The translations under genes were made by a program, and so were the position numbers. From Paenibacillus cookii (GTDB lineage: Bacteria; Bacillota; Bacilli; Paenibacillales; Paenibacillaceae): 46,971 nucleotides of DNA. The first letter of the stretch is position 1. Each line of letters opens with the position of its first letter. The stretch covers positions 1 to 46,971 of the forward strand of contig NZ_BORW01000038.1 of assembly GCF_018333375.1 (NCBI RefSeq), in the 5' to 3' direction. The notes under the pieces were generated by a model. It saw only the letters and a list, made by a program, of their open reading frames with translations. It had not been told where the DNA came from and did not search any database. Below are positions 8,007 to 15,950 of this stretch, piece by piece.

Positions 8007-8070
8007 ATATAAATAAAATTTAAAATTATTTTTTCGGGAATCCCTCTCTCCGGCAGGCAGCCATGCGAAA

Positions 8071-8103
8071 ACGGAGCCGAACGGAAATCCGGCCCGGCTC
8101 CGT
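8071..8103 (-). terminator. Terminator of the second DoxX gene
   Basis: ACGGAGCCG (8071-8079) pairs with CGGCTCCGT (8095-8103), and TTTTCG follows on the minus strand. Confidence 0.65.
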
Positions 8104-8148
8104 ACGAGAAATTCATGCAGGTTTGAATAGGCTTAGCTGTTGCAGACG

Positions 8149-8664
8149 TTATATGCTTTCGTGCGGCGTTGAGGCGGAGGGCGTTGGCTTTTTGGAGAAC
8201 AAAGTGCGCAGATAAGGCATGATCCAATAATCCAGCCCGATGCGTCCGGCATTGGCGGCAGCGGCTACGAGGATCATCTCGAGCAGGATCATTTGAGGGT
8301 TGACGCTAACGCTGTCCGAGAAGAGGAAAGCAAAGTTCATGACCATGCCCATCAAGGCGGCCAGAGTGGCGAAGGTGCCCAGCAGAAGTCCCAAGCCGAC
8401 GAGCGTTTCGCCGAGCGGGATCAGAACGTTGAACAGTTTGACGCCAGGGAGCGCCCCGTGTTTCAGAAAAGCCGCCCACCAGTGCTGCACCGCAGGATGT
8501 TCGCCCGACGCTTTGGCGATTGCGCCTTTCAGGAACCCTCCGGCATCGAAACCTCCGGTCAACTTTTTGATCCCGCCCTTTAACCAGGTGTACCCCAAAT
8601 AAATCCGGACGACCGTCAGCAAACACATGGCGATTTGATTTTTTCTCAGCCAATTGTTGAACAA
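8149..8664 (-). CDS. DoxX-family membrane protein (paralogue 2), TTG start
   Basis: The 171-aa product is a close copy of paralogue 1: it shares FNNWLR at the start, then GGFDAGGFLKGAIAKA, HGALPGVKLFN, and ANAGRIGLD near the end. Four membrane spans are expected. The frame can open at GTG 8673, but that codon overlaps the AGGAG ribosome site. Alignment with paralogue 1 places the start at TTG 8664, with the same eight-base spacing. Its tail is shorter and unrelated (PTPSASTPHESI). Its promoter lacks the Fnr-type sites, so the copies seem to have split in regulation. Confidence 0.85.
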   Translation of the reverse strand: MFNNWLRKNQIAMCLLTVVRIYLGYTWLKGGIKKLTGGFDAGGFLKGAIAKASGEHPAVQHWWAAFLKHGALPGVKLFNVLIPLGETLVGLGLLLGTFATLAALMGMVMNFAFLFSDSVSVNPQMILLEMILVAAAANAGRIGLDYWIMPYLRTLFSKKPTPSASTPHESI

Positions 8665-8759
8665 TTTTCCCACTCCTTCATTTTTATATGGCAGGGTGCT
8701 TTCTTTGTCATTCCTTTACCGCTTCAAATTTTAGTATTTAATGGAATAACATCCTTAAA

Positions 8760-8787
8760 TTATAAGTTACAGTCCTTCACCGGCAAG
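8760..8787 (-). promoter_or_regulatory. Candidate promoter of DoxX-2
   Basis: On the minus strand TTGCCG (8787-8782), 16 bases and TATAAT (8765-8760). The -10 lies inside AATTATAAGTTA (8759-8770), a 12-mer also found at the hydrolase operator (5362-5373). Confidence 0.4.
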
Positions 8788-8947
8788 TAGCGTAATCAAC
8801 GATTTATAATACAATCGCCATATTTCCCCCAAGCAGTCGAAAGCGAAGGCCAAAAAATTTCGGTTTTTCAAAGACAAAGCCTGCCGTTTGTGATTAAATG
8901 GTGAAAAAAGGAAGCACGGAGAGAGGAAAAGGAGGATCCATTCATCG

Positions 8948-10066
8948 ATGAAGAAGCAGGGCCATGGGGAAACGCGCAGATGGTACAAGCTGGGGAGCGG
9001 ACTGCTCTGCCTGATGATGCTCGGGACGGCGCTTGGCGCATGCGGGCAGCCGAAGGCGGAAGCGCCCCAGGCGCCGGTTGTGGAAGAAGCGACGCCGCCG
9101 GAGGAGCCGGCACCGGCCCAGAACGAACCAGTCGTTCCGGAGGAACCGGCGAAGATCGCCTACACCGCGCCGCTGACGGGGCTGCCCGTGGACAAGCCCG
9201 CTTCGGCACGCCCGCTTGCGGTCATGATCAACAACGCGCCGGCCGCGCGTCCGCAGTCGGGGCTGTCCCAGGCCGATATCGTATACGAGGTGCTGGCCGA
9301 AGGCGGCATCACGCGGCTCATCGGCATTTTCCAAAGCCGGGGCACGAACGAAAAAATCGGCCCGATCCGCAGCATCCGCCCGTATTTGATCGATATCGGG
9401 GAAAGCTACGGCGGCGTGCTGGTGCATGCCGGAGGCAGCAACGACGCGTACGCCATTTTGCAGAAGCAGCATAAGGAAGACCTCGATGAAATCGGCAACG
9501 CAGGGGCATACTTTTGGAGAGACAAGTCGCGCAAAGCTCCGCATAACCTGTATTCGGACGCAGACACGCTCCGGAAGGGCGCAGACAAGCGCGGTTACAA
9601 AAAGGAAGCGGATATCCCGGCGTACGCGTTCCGGGCCGAGGAGGACCTTCCAGAGGGCGAGGACGCATCAGGGGCGGAGGTAACCTTCCTGCTGAAAAGC
9701 TACAAGGTCGAATACCGGTACGAAGAAGCGAGCAAGCTGTACAAGCGATCCATCAACGGCAAACCGCATATCGACCTGAACACGGGAGAGCAGCTGACCG
9801 CGGCCAACGTCATCATTCTCGGCGCCAGCCACAAGACCCTCGACGACGTCGGCCGTTTGGCCGTGGATACCGTCTCCGGCGGGGAAGCCGTGCTGCTGCA
9901 GCGGGGCAAAGTGCTCCAAGGGCGCTGGGCGCGCGCCAAGGGGGATGCGATCCGGTTCGTCAAGGACGGCAAGGAAGTGCCGCTGTACCCGGGAACGACG
10001 TATTTCAACATCGTGCCGAACGCGCCGTCCTTCGCGAGCCATGTCGAAATTTTACGTTCAAAGTGA
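8948..10066 (+). CDS. yerB: DUF3048 lipoprotein (YerB-like)
   Basis: The 372-aa product has a lipoprotein signal with Cys32 in LGAC, then a Pro/Glu/Ala-rich linker. Next is the DUF3048 region: APLTGLPVDKPASARPLAVMINN, RPQSGLSQADIVYE and IGPIRSIRP. The C-terminal domain ends near LYPGTTYFNIVPN, as in B. subtilis YerB. It should sit on the outer membrane face; its role is unknown. AAAAGGAGG precedes the ATG. After the stop, an alternative frame reads on for 19 codons (TFKVSSGLKHKGTNFDVIM). A one-base change in the TTTT run at about 10049 could therefore have shortened the tail, but B. subtilis YerB also ends here, so the ORF is probably intact. Confidence 0.85.
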   Translation: MKKQGHGETRRWYKLGSGLLCLMMLGTALGACGQPKAEAPQAPVVEEATPPEEPAPAQNEPVVPEEPAKIAYTAPLTGLPVDKPASARPLAVMINNAPAARPQSGLSQADIVYEVLAEGGITRLIGIFQSRGTNEKIGPIRSIRPYLIDIGESYGGVLVHAGGSNDAYAILQKQHKEDLDEIGNAGAYFWRDKSRKAPHNLYSDADTLRKGADKRGYKKEADIPAYAFRAEEDLPEGEDASGAEVTFLLKSYKVEYRYEEASKLYKRSINGKPHIDLNTGEQLTAANVIILGASHKTLDDVGRLAVDTVSGGEAVLLQRGKVLQGRWARAKGDAIRFVKDGKEVPLYPGTTYFNIVPNAPSFASHVEILRSK

Positions 10067-10176
10067 GCTCCGGTTTAAAGCATAAAGGGACGAACTTCGA
10101 CGTCATTATGTAAATACTGGCAGGGGTAATATCCAGCGCTTGGATAATTTTACGGGAGATTGGGTATTTTGAAGGT

Positions 10177-10276
10177 AAGACAACCGGCAAACCCTTGCGA
10201 TTACGCGAAAATTGAAAGCCGTTATCTTTACAAAATACGCCGTGGATTGATAAGATAACTAGGGTTGTCTTTTTTC
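10177..10276 (+). other. Structured RNA element ending in a U-tract (terminator, possibly part of a regulatory RNA)
   Basis: The outer stem AAGACAACC (10177-10185)/GGTTGTCTT (10263-10271) leads straight into TTTTTT. Inside are a TTGCG/CGCGA hairpin and a long stem GTTATCTT/AAGATAAC, giving a three-way-junction shape. The words GGCAAACCC and AAAGCC in order recall the c-di-GMP-I (GEMM) riboswitch core. However, the GACGCAAAGCC box and the tetraloop receptor are absent, so that match is weak. It lies between yerB and the phosphate-transport pair. Confidence 0.35.
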
Positions 10277-10408
10277 CGTTTTCGCGCGTTCTTTATAAAT
10301 TGGACGAAAGCAAAGGAGCATCGTTTCATTAAATCGGCAGGACCGGGATATGGAAGATTAAACTTTTGTTCAATTTATACAAGCAATTTTAAGTAAAGGG
10401 GTTATCGT

Positions 10409-11023
10409 ATGAAATTGAAGAAAAAGGACATATTCTTCCAGACGTTGGAAAATATGGCCGATACGATTGTGCAGGCTGCCGATTATTTCGCACAGCATGT
10501 GGCCAATCTTCAAGATGTGGTTCTTTTTGCCAACGAAATGAAAAAGTTTGAGTCGCAGTGTGACGAATTTACACACACCATTATTACCGAGCTCAACAAA
10601 ACGTTTATAACGCCAATCGAACGCGACGACATCATGGATCTGACAACCAGCATGGATGATGTAATGGACGGACTGGAGGCCTGCGCTTCCCGCTTCGATA
10701 TGTATCATCTGCCAGACCCTGACGAGTATATCATTCAGTTTGCGGAAATTTTGCGGCAGTCGGCCTATGAGATTCAAAAGGCGGTTCATTTGCTGTCCCA
10801 GAAAAAGCTCCTTGCCATCCGCGAATATACGATTCGTCTGAACGATCTGGAAAACCAAGCGGACGAGCTGCTTCGCATTTCCATCAAAGCCCTGTTCGCC
10901 AAAGTATCCGATCCGATCGAGCTGATCAAACGCAAGGAAATTTACGAACGTCTCGAAACGACCACGGATACGTGCGAAGATGTGGCCAATATGTTGGAAT
11001 CGATTATTATGAGCAACTCGTAA
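10409..11023 (+). CDS. ykaA: DUF47 / PhoU-like accessory protein of the phosphate transporter (YkaA-like)
   Basis: The 204-aa all-helical protein has the TIGR00153/DUF47 pattern: FFQTLENMADTIVQAADYF, then FESQCDEFTHTIITELNKTFITPIERDDI and the VMDGLEACASRF helix. These cytosolic PhoU-fold proteins bind metal and are encoded with Pit-type carriers, probably tuning their activity. The stop is 15 bp before the pit start, so the two are surely co-transcribed. AAAGGGG precedes the ATG. Confidence 0.85.
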   Translation: MKLKKKDIFFQTLENMADTIVQAADYFAQHVANLQDVVLFANEMKKFESQCDEFTHTIITELNKTFITPIERDDIMDLTTSMDDVMDGLEACASRFDMYHLPDPDEYIIQFAEILRQSAYEIQKAVHLLSQKKLLAIREYTIRLNDLENQADELLRISIKALFAKVSDPIELIKRKEIYERLETTTDTCEDVANMLESIIMSNS

Positions 11024-11038
11024 GGGGTTTACAAACAC

Positions 11039-12028
11039 ATGGAGACACCAATCATTGTATTAGGCATTGTCATCTTCCTGGCGCTGGCGTTTGATTTCAT
11101 CAACGGTTTCCATGATACGGCGAATGCCATCGCAACCTCGGTATCGACCCGGGCGCTCAAGCCGCGTACGGCGATCATTCTGGCGGCCATCATGAACTTC
11201 GTCGGGGCCATCATGTTTACGGGCGTCGCGAAAAAAATCGGCGGAAGCGTCGCGGATCCATCCACGCTCGATAACGGGATCGAAGTGGTCATTGCCACGC
11301 TGCTGGCCGCGATTATCTGGAACCTTCTCACCTGGTGGCTGGGGATTCCGTCCTCCTCCTCGCACGCGCTGATCGGCGCTTTGGCCGGAGCGGTATTTGT
11401 CGGAGCCGGCTCGAACCATGTCAAATGGAGCGGATTCATCGAAATCGTCGAGGGACTTTTGCTTTCCCCGTTGATCGCGTTTGTGGTCGGTTACATCATC
11501 ATGACGATCCTGAAATGGATTTTTGCGAAAAAAAGCCCGCATACCGTGAACAAAGGCTTCCGGATGATGCAGATCGTCACGGCAGCCGCACAGTCTTTCA
11601 CGCACGGCACGAACGACGCGCAGAAGGCGATGGGGATCATCACGTTCGCGCTGGTGGCGTCCGGCCGTCTGGATCATCTCGAAGTTCCGCTTTGGGTAAA
11701 AATCGCTGCCGCCACATCGATGGCGCTCGGTACTTCCGTCGGCGGTTGGAAGATCATCAAGACGATGGGGACGAAAATATTCAAAATCGAGCCGATCAAC
11801 GGCTTTGCCGCGGACTTTACTTCGGCTTCGGTTATCTTCGGCGCAACGCTGCTGCATTTGCCGGTCAGTACGACCCATGCGGTTACCTCCGCGATTCTCG
11901 GGGTAGGCAGCGCCAAGCGTTTTTCCGAAGTGAAATGGTCGCTGGCCGGACGGATCGTGGTCACGTGGTTCATTACCATCCCGATCTCCGCGATTCTGGC
12001 AGGCATTATTTATAAGATTTTATTCTAG
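11039..12028 (+). CDS. pit: Low-affinity inorganic phosphate transporter (PiT family)
   Basis: The 329-aa polytopic membrane protein carries both inverted PiT signature repeats: DFINGFHDTANAIAT near the N-terminus and SFTHGTNDAQKAMGIITFAL in the second half. PSSSSHALIGAL and PVSTTHAVTSAILG are the paired SSSH/STTH motifs. It imports phosphate (as metal-phosphate) with protons. It follows the PhoU-like partner, an arrangement conserved in Bacillales. A terminator follows within 30 bases. Confidence 0.92.
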   Translation: METPIIVLGIVIFLALAFDFINGFHDTANAIATSVSTRALKPRTAIILAAIMNFVGAIMFTGVAKKIGGSVADPSTLDNGIEVVIATLLAAIIWNLLTWWLGIPSSSSHALIGALAGAVFVGAGSNHVKWSGFIEIVEGLLLSPLIAFVVGYIIMTILKWIFAKKSPHTVNKGFRMMQIVTAAAQSFTHGTNDAQKAMGIITFALVASGRLDHLEVPLWVKIAAATSMALGTSVGGWKIIKTMGTKIFKIEPINGFAADFTSASVIFGATLLHLPVSTTHAVTSAILGVGSAKRFSEVKWSLAGRIVVTWFITIPISAILAGIIYKILF

Positions 12029-12056
12029 ACAAATCACATATGGATATGAAGTGGGG

Positions 12057-12081
12057 GCCAATCGATGAGGTTGGCTTTTTT
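12057..12081 (+). terminator. Terminator of the ykaA-pit operon
   Basis: GCCAA (12057-12061) pairs with TTGGC (12071-12075), followed by TTTTTT. Confidence 0.7.
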
Positions 12082-12191
12082 GTATGCCCGAAATCGGCCG
12101 GCCCGGCGTTTGGGTGAGGAGTACGGCGCGTCGTTCAAAAGGCTGACGTTGGCGCTTGTCCCCGTGCCCGGGAAACGGTCCCCCTCCCGAA

Positions 12192-12221
12192 TTTCGCGTA
12201 CGGCTGTCTTTGCTGTACAAT
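12192..12221 (+). promoter_or_regulatory. Candidate promoter of corA
   Basis: TACAAT (12216-12221) lies 18 bases after a poor -35 (TTTCGC, 12192-12197), about 70 bases before the ATG. Confidence 0.35.
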
Positions 12222-12291
12222 AAAAGGAATAACACAAGGGACGGATTTGGGCTTGTGCATCCCGCTCTCGAAAGGAGTCTGTCGATAACCG

Positions 12292-13251
12292 ATGATACGC
12301 ACGCTGGCTGTGACGCATACGCATGAGGTGGTGACGAATTTTCCGCTGGAGGACACCCGTCCGGGGGATTACGCCTGGATGTGGGTGGACTTTAACGCGC
12401 CGACCGAAGAGGAATCGGCCTTGCTGACGACTTATTTCCATTTTCACCCGCTTGCGGTGGAGGACTGCCTCCATGTGCTGCAGCGCCCGAAGCTGGACAA
12501 TTACGACGAACTGCAATTTTACGTGCTTCATGCCATCGATCCCGATACGCTCCATGTGGAAGAGGTGGATCTGTTTCTCGGGCAGGATTTGCTCGTATCG
12601 TTCCACGAAAAAGAGCTGGAGGAAGTGGACGAAGCGTGGAAGGAAATCATCCAGCATGCCCATGACCGGAAAATCTGGTCCCGCGGGCCGGTGTCCTGCG
12701 CCTACAACGTGATGGACAAGCTGGTGGACAAATATTTTCCGTGCGTGTTCACGATCGAAGACGAGCTGGCGGAGCTTGAAACGCGGGGCAGCAGGGAATC
12801 GGTCGAGGAGCTGATGAAGCAGGTGTTCGAGCTGCGGGGGCGGCTGCTGAAGCTGCGGCGCACGATCGTGCCGATGCGCGACTTGCTGTACCGGGTCGTG
12901 AACTCCCAGCATGTCCAAAGCAGCAGCGAGCATAAGGTGTATTTCGGCGACATTTACGACCATTTGCTGAAGCTGACCGACATGATCGAAGCGGACCGGG
13001 AAATGACGGCCGATCTGCGGGACAGCTACATCTCGCTCAACTCCAACCGGATGAACTCGATCATGAAGACGCTGACGGTCATCACGACCGTGTTCATGCC
13101 TTTGACGCTGATTGCCGGTATTTATGGGATGAACTTTACGAACATGCCGGAGCTCGGCTGGAAATACGGTTACCCTGCGGTGATGGTGCTTATGTTCGCT
13201 CTGGCGGCGGGCATGGTGCTGTGGTTTCAGCGGCGGGGCTGGTTTAAGTAA
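12292..13251 (+). CDS. corA: CorA-family magnesium/divalent-metal transporter
   Basis: The 319-aa product has the soluble N-terminal alpha/beta domain (WVDFNAPTEEE, LAVEDCLH), the long stalk helix (LRGRLLKLRRTIVPMRDLL) and two C-terminal membrane helices. The first ends with the selectivity motif YGMNF (GMN at 279-281), and the basic C-terminus is RRGWFK. Pentamers of this family carry Mg2+ and sometimes Co2+ or Ni2+. GAAAGGAG precedes the ATG. It is a single-gene unit with its own terminator. Confidence 0.9.
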   Translation: MIRTLAVTHTHEVVTNFPLEDTRPGDYAWMWVDFNAPTEEESALLTTYFHFHPLAVEDCLHVLQRPKLDNYDELQFYVLHAIDPDTLHVEEVDLFLGQDLLVSFHEKELEEVDEAWKEIIQHAHDRKIWSRGPVSCAYNVMDKLVDKYFPCVFTIEDELAELETRGSRESVEELMKQVFELRGRLLKLRRTIVPMRDLLYRVVNSQHVQSSSEHKVYFGDIYDHLLKLTDMIEADREMTADLRDSYISLNSNRMNSIMKTLTVITTVFMPLTLIAGIYGMNFTNMPELGWKYGYPAVMVLMFALAAGMVLWFQRRGWFK

Positions 13252-13263
13252 ATATGCTGCGGG

Positions 13264-13287
13264 AAGCCGCGTGAGGGCGGCTTTTTT
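13264..13287 (+). terminator. Terminator of corA
   Basis: AAGCCGC (13264-13270) pairs with GCGGCTT (13277-13283), and T-rich sequence follows to 13287. Confidence 0.75.
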
Positions 13288-13471
13288 GGGAGCGCGAACC
13301 ACGGGGAAGAGGGGACCTTCCGGTCCCCTGGATGTAAATTTAAGCATCTTTGTATCGTCCTGCGGGCTGGCGGGCGCGATGGCGGCATGAAACGGCCCGG
13401 GATCGGATGGGTTCGGGGGACCGATGTCCGGGCTGGGAAGGATGGGAGATTGTATGCTCCTATGTGTCTGG

Positions 13472-14020
13472 TCAGCGCCGCTTTTTGCGGGAGGATTTCG
13501 AGGATTTGCCGGGGCGATAGGCGTTGTTCGAACGTTTGCGGGAAGAGGATTTTTTGCGCGTGTTTCTTCTGCGGCGGGGCCGGTATTCGGCCGGCTCCTC
13601 GGCGGCGTTCGTTTTGCCTTTTCCGAACAGCAGTTTGAACATCGGCGCCACCTGCTGCACGCCGGTCATCACCTTTTGCACCTTCCCGATGGAATTGACG
13701 ATGCCGTCAATCCCGCCCATCCGGTCGATCAATCCTTTCAGCTCCCCGATATTGGCCAGGGAAAATCCCGATTTGGCGGCAGCAGCCGCAGGCGCGGCTG
13801 CAGCTGCCACGGAGGTCGCTTCGGCGGCTCCCGTCAGCACTTCGGCGCTTGGCAGCACTTCGCCCCCCGGCATCGGAACAAGGCCCGTGCCCGGACCGGC
13901 GCCAAAATCGTTATAAGGGATACCCGGATAGGGTGAATAGGATGGGTAAGGAGAGAAAGGACCGCCGTTCAGCGAGCGATGATCGTTGCGGGGCTTGCGG
14001 TGATAGTAATGCTCAGGCAT
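13472..14020 (-). CDS. YqfQ/VrrA-like protein with basic tail
   Basis: The 182-aa product has a Pro/Tyr/Gly-rich N-terminus (PYPSYSPYPGIPY) and an alanine-rich linker. A short conserved segment follows (IDGIVNSIGKVQKVMTGVQQ, then VAPMFKLLFGK), which resembles the YqfQ (VrrA) family. The C-terminus of about 40 residues is extremely basic (repeated RRRR, KKSSSRKR, SSRKKRR). No enzyme motif is visible. GGAAAG before the ATG at 14020 decides the start; a GTG three codons upstream overlaps it. The basic tail suggests binding to nucleic acid or an acidic polymer, which is inference only. Confidence 0.6.
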   Translation of the reverse strand: MPEHYYHRKPRNDHRSLNGGPFSPYPSYSPYPGIPYNDFGAGPGTGLVPMPGGEVLPSAEVLTGAAEATSVAAAAAPAAAAAKSGFSLANIGELKGLIDRMGGIDGIVNSIGKVQKVMTGVQQVAPMFKLLFGKGKTNAAEEPAEYRPRRRRNTRKKSSSRKRSNNAYRPGKSSKSSRKKRR

Positions 14021-14302
14021 GGATATCACTTTCCTTTTTGGAATGTTTTATTATACTGTATGTCATGGGCGAACATAAGGTATGGACGAATGCCCGGTAG
14101 ACAGGGATAGGTGCGGAATCGGGCGAATACCCAGAAGCGGCGTCCGGCAAGCGGGTTTGGGGTGTCCTTCCAGAGTGTGGGGCTGCGGCAGCGTAGAAAT
14201 TGCAGGTCTGGGAGGATTATCATCAGGAAAAAAATTCACGGGCCAAGGAAGGACTTTCGAGTCCGGAGTGAACGGGCACGACACCAACAGCGACGGGCCA
14301 TG

Positions 14303-14323
14303 CCGCCATATAGGGCGGTTTTT
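14303..14323 (+). terminator. Hairpin with T-run in the intergenic region
   Basis: CCGCC (14303-14307) pairs with GGCGG (14314-14318) followed by TTTTTC. The gene it serves is not evident. Confidence 0.5.
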
Positions 14324-14623
14324 CTTTTGCCCAAAATCCGCGTTCAAGGAACGCAGAGCCCTCATCCTAAAAGATTCAGCAGCGCCCCGGTTGGTGCAGG
14401 TACGGAGATGGATAAAGAGCCGAATAACCGGAATTGGAAATGATCCACCAAAACATCATGTACAAGCCCGCATGGATGATGTATAATTTAAGCGCTTTCA
14501 AGTGGAAGGTGGTGTTTGATGCATTTTAACCATGGAAAGGCATCGGGGGACCGGGCGGCTGATCCATGTCGCTTTATTCAGCCTGCTGCCATGCAACTCT
14601 TCAGTGCGTGAATTCGTTAACGC

Positions 14624-14652
14624 TTGAAAATTTTATACCGGCTCGGTACAAT
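14624..14652 (+). promoter_or_regulatory. Sigma-A promoter upstream of yerC
   Basis: TTGAAA (14624-14629), a 17-base spacer and TACAAT (14647-14652), about 120 bases before the yerC start. Confidence 0.6.
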
Positions 14653-14771
14653 GAGAGTACATAGAGGACTATCATTTGAATATGGATTGACCGATATTAT
14701 AATGTGGAAAGACCCTGTGACGGGAGCACAATCCTGAATAGGCAATAGTAATAGTAGGGGATGATGATTCA

Positions 14772-15062
14772 GTGCAACTGAAGAAACTTAATGATAAAAG
14801 TATTGACCAATTATTTGAAGCCATTTTAACGCTGGAAAATATTGAAGAATGTTACGTGTTCTTCGATGACCTGTGCACTGTGAACGAAATCCAGTCCCTG
14901 TCCCAGCGTCTGGAAGTGGCGCGCATGCTCGGCAAAGGCTGCACGTACAACCAGATCGAGGCTGAAACGGGAGCGAGCACCGCGACCATTTCCCGCGTGA
15001 AACGGTGTTTGAATTACGGCAACGAAGGGTATAAAATGACGTTAGACCGTCTTGGACGATAA
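14772..15062 (+). CDS. yerC: YerC/YecD-family TrpR-like regulator
   Basis: The 96-aa protein contains a TrpR-type helix-turn-helix: EIQSLSQRLEVARML, then YNQIEAETGASTATISRVKRCL. That is the core of the YerC/YecD family of small DNA-binding proteins. It starts at GTG after AGGGGATGATGATTCA. The ligand and target are not known from sequence. It overlaps or abuts the CbiX-like gene, so the two are probably co-transcribed. B. subtilis yerC is also near yerB, which fits the local homology. Confidence 0.85.
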   Translation: MQLKKLNDKSIDQLFEAILTLENIEECYVFFDDLCTVNEIQSLSQRLEVARMLGKGCTYNQIEAETGASTATISRVKRCLNYGNEGYKMTLDRLGR

Positions 15063-15063
15063 G

Positions 15064-15828
15064 ATGCGCAAACGGGGCGTACTAATCATCAGCCACGGCT
15101 CAAGGGAACAGGCTTGGGTCGATCTGGTCGATGAAGCCATTCATCAGCTGCCGCTGCGGGGAGACCTCCCTGTGGCGGCTTCGTTCTTGGAACTCGTGGA
15201 AGGACGGCTCATTCAGGATGGCATCGACCGGCTTGAAGGCCAGGGAGTCACGGACATTCTGGTCATTCCGCTGTTCGTTTCTTCCGGGAGCACGCATGTG
15301 AACGAAATTGCATACGCGCTCGGCGTGCTGGATGCTCCTTCTTTCGACAGCGACCTGGAGCCGTTTCGTGTCGGCGCGACCATTCACTACGGCTCGCCGA
15401 TCGAGCATGGGCCTTACGTGGCGGAAATGTTGTGGGATAAAATACGGCCGGTATCCCGGGAACCGGAGCGGGAAGTCCTTGTCCTGATCGGACATGGAAG
15501 CAGTTATGAAAGTTTTCGCAAACGCTGGGAGGAAGGCCTCCGGCGGCTGGCGGACCAGGTGCGGGAGATCGGCGGCTTCGCATGCAGCGATGTTGCGCTG
15601 CTGCGGCCGGACAACGTTCGCGAGAAAGTGGCATATTGGCAAAAGGACCGGGGAATGCAGGTCATTGCGGCTCCGCTTTTTTTGAGTGAGGGTTATTTTA
15701 TCCGCGAAGTGATTCCGAAACGTCTGGAAGGCTTGAGCTACCTGTATCCGGGCAAGGCGCTGCTGCCGCATCCGCTGCTGACCGCGTGGATTGACCAGCA
15801 GGTTCAAGACTGGTTAAAAGTGGAATAA
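15064..15828 (+). CDS. CbiX-family protein (sirohydrochlorin chelatase-like, two-domain)
   Basis: The 254-aa product has two CbiX-type halves. The first begins GVLIISHGSREQAWVD with the metal-site histidine and continues to VIPLFVSSGSTHVNEI. The second repeats VLVLIGHGSSYESF and ends with IAAPLFLSEGYFIREVIP. Such proteins insert Co2+ or Fe2+ into sirohydrochlorin, and the pattern of histidines (HGS, STHV, HGSS) supports a metal-chelatase fold. No other tetrapyrrole genes are in the window. A TTG start at 15052 overlapping yerC is possible; ATG 15064, one base after the yerC stop, is preferred because the fold begins there. Confidence 0.75.
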   Translation: MRKRGVLIISHGSREQAWVDLVDEAIHQLPLRGDLPVAASFLELVEGRLIQDGIDRLEGQGVTDILVIPLFVSSGSTHVNEIAYALGVLDAPSFDSDLEPFRVGATIHYGSPIEHGPYVAEMLWDKIRPVSREPEREVLVLIGHGSSYESFRKRWEEGLRRLADQVREIGGFACSDVALLRPDNVREKVAYWQKDRGMQVIAAPLFLSEGYFIREVIPKRLEGLSYLYPGKALLPHPLLTAWIDQQVQDWLKVE

Positions 15829-15950
15829 TGGGCTATATTCTTCTAAGGGGCGTATGGCCTTAAGGTTGCGTGCTTTTGGCGACACCGACATGCGACATCC
15901 CTTAGAGCAATCATAACGGTGTGAATTCCTAAAATGGGTGGCGTTTGGTA

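Larger units (their letters stand above)
14021..14771. other. 750-base gap with terminator, cre-like site and promoters
   Basis: Open frames here show no family resemblance. It holds a CCGCC/GGCGG hairpin with T-run (14303-14323). A TATAAT is followed by TTTAAGCGCTTTCA, one mismatch from the CcpA cre consensus (about 14478-14500). The yerC promoter is at 14624-14652. The transcript that would start at the cre-overlapped promoter has no obvious product except a long leader to yerC. Confidence 0.4.

Noticed and set aside
10049..10111. Frameshifted tail of YerB (19 extra codons)
   Set aside because: B. subtilis YerB also ends soon after the NIVP motif, so the visible stop is probably the true one.
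12034..13347. 437-aa minus-strand ORF opposite corA
   Set aside because: Antisense shadow of a complete corA gene with no motif of its own.
14082..14486. 134-aa ORF on the plus strand
   Set aside because: Composition is odd, there is no ribosome site, and it spans a terminator hairpin; it does not resemble any family.
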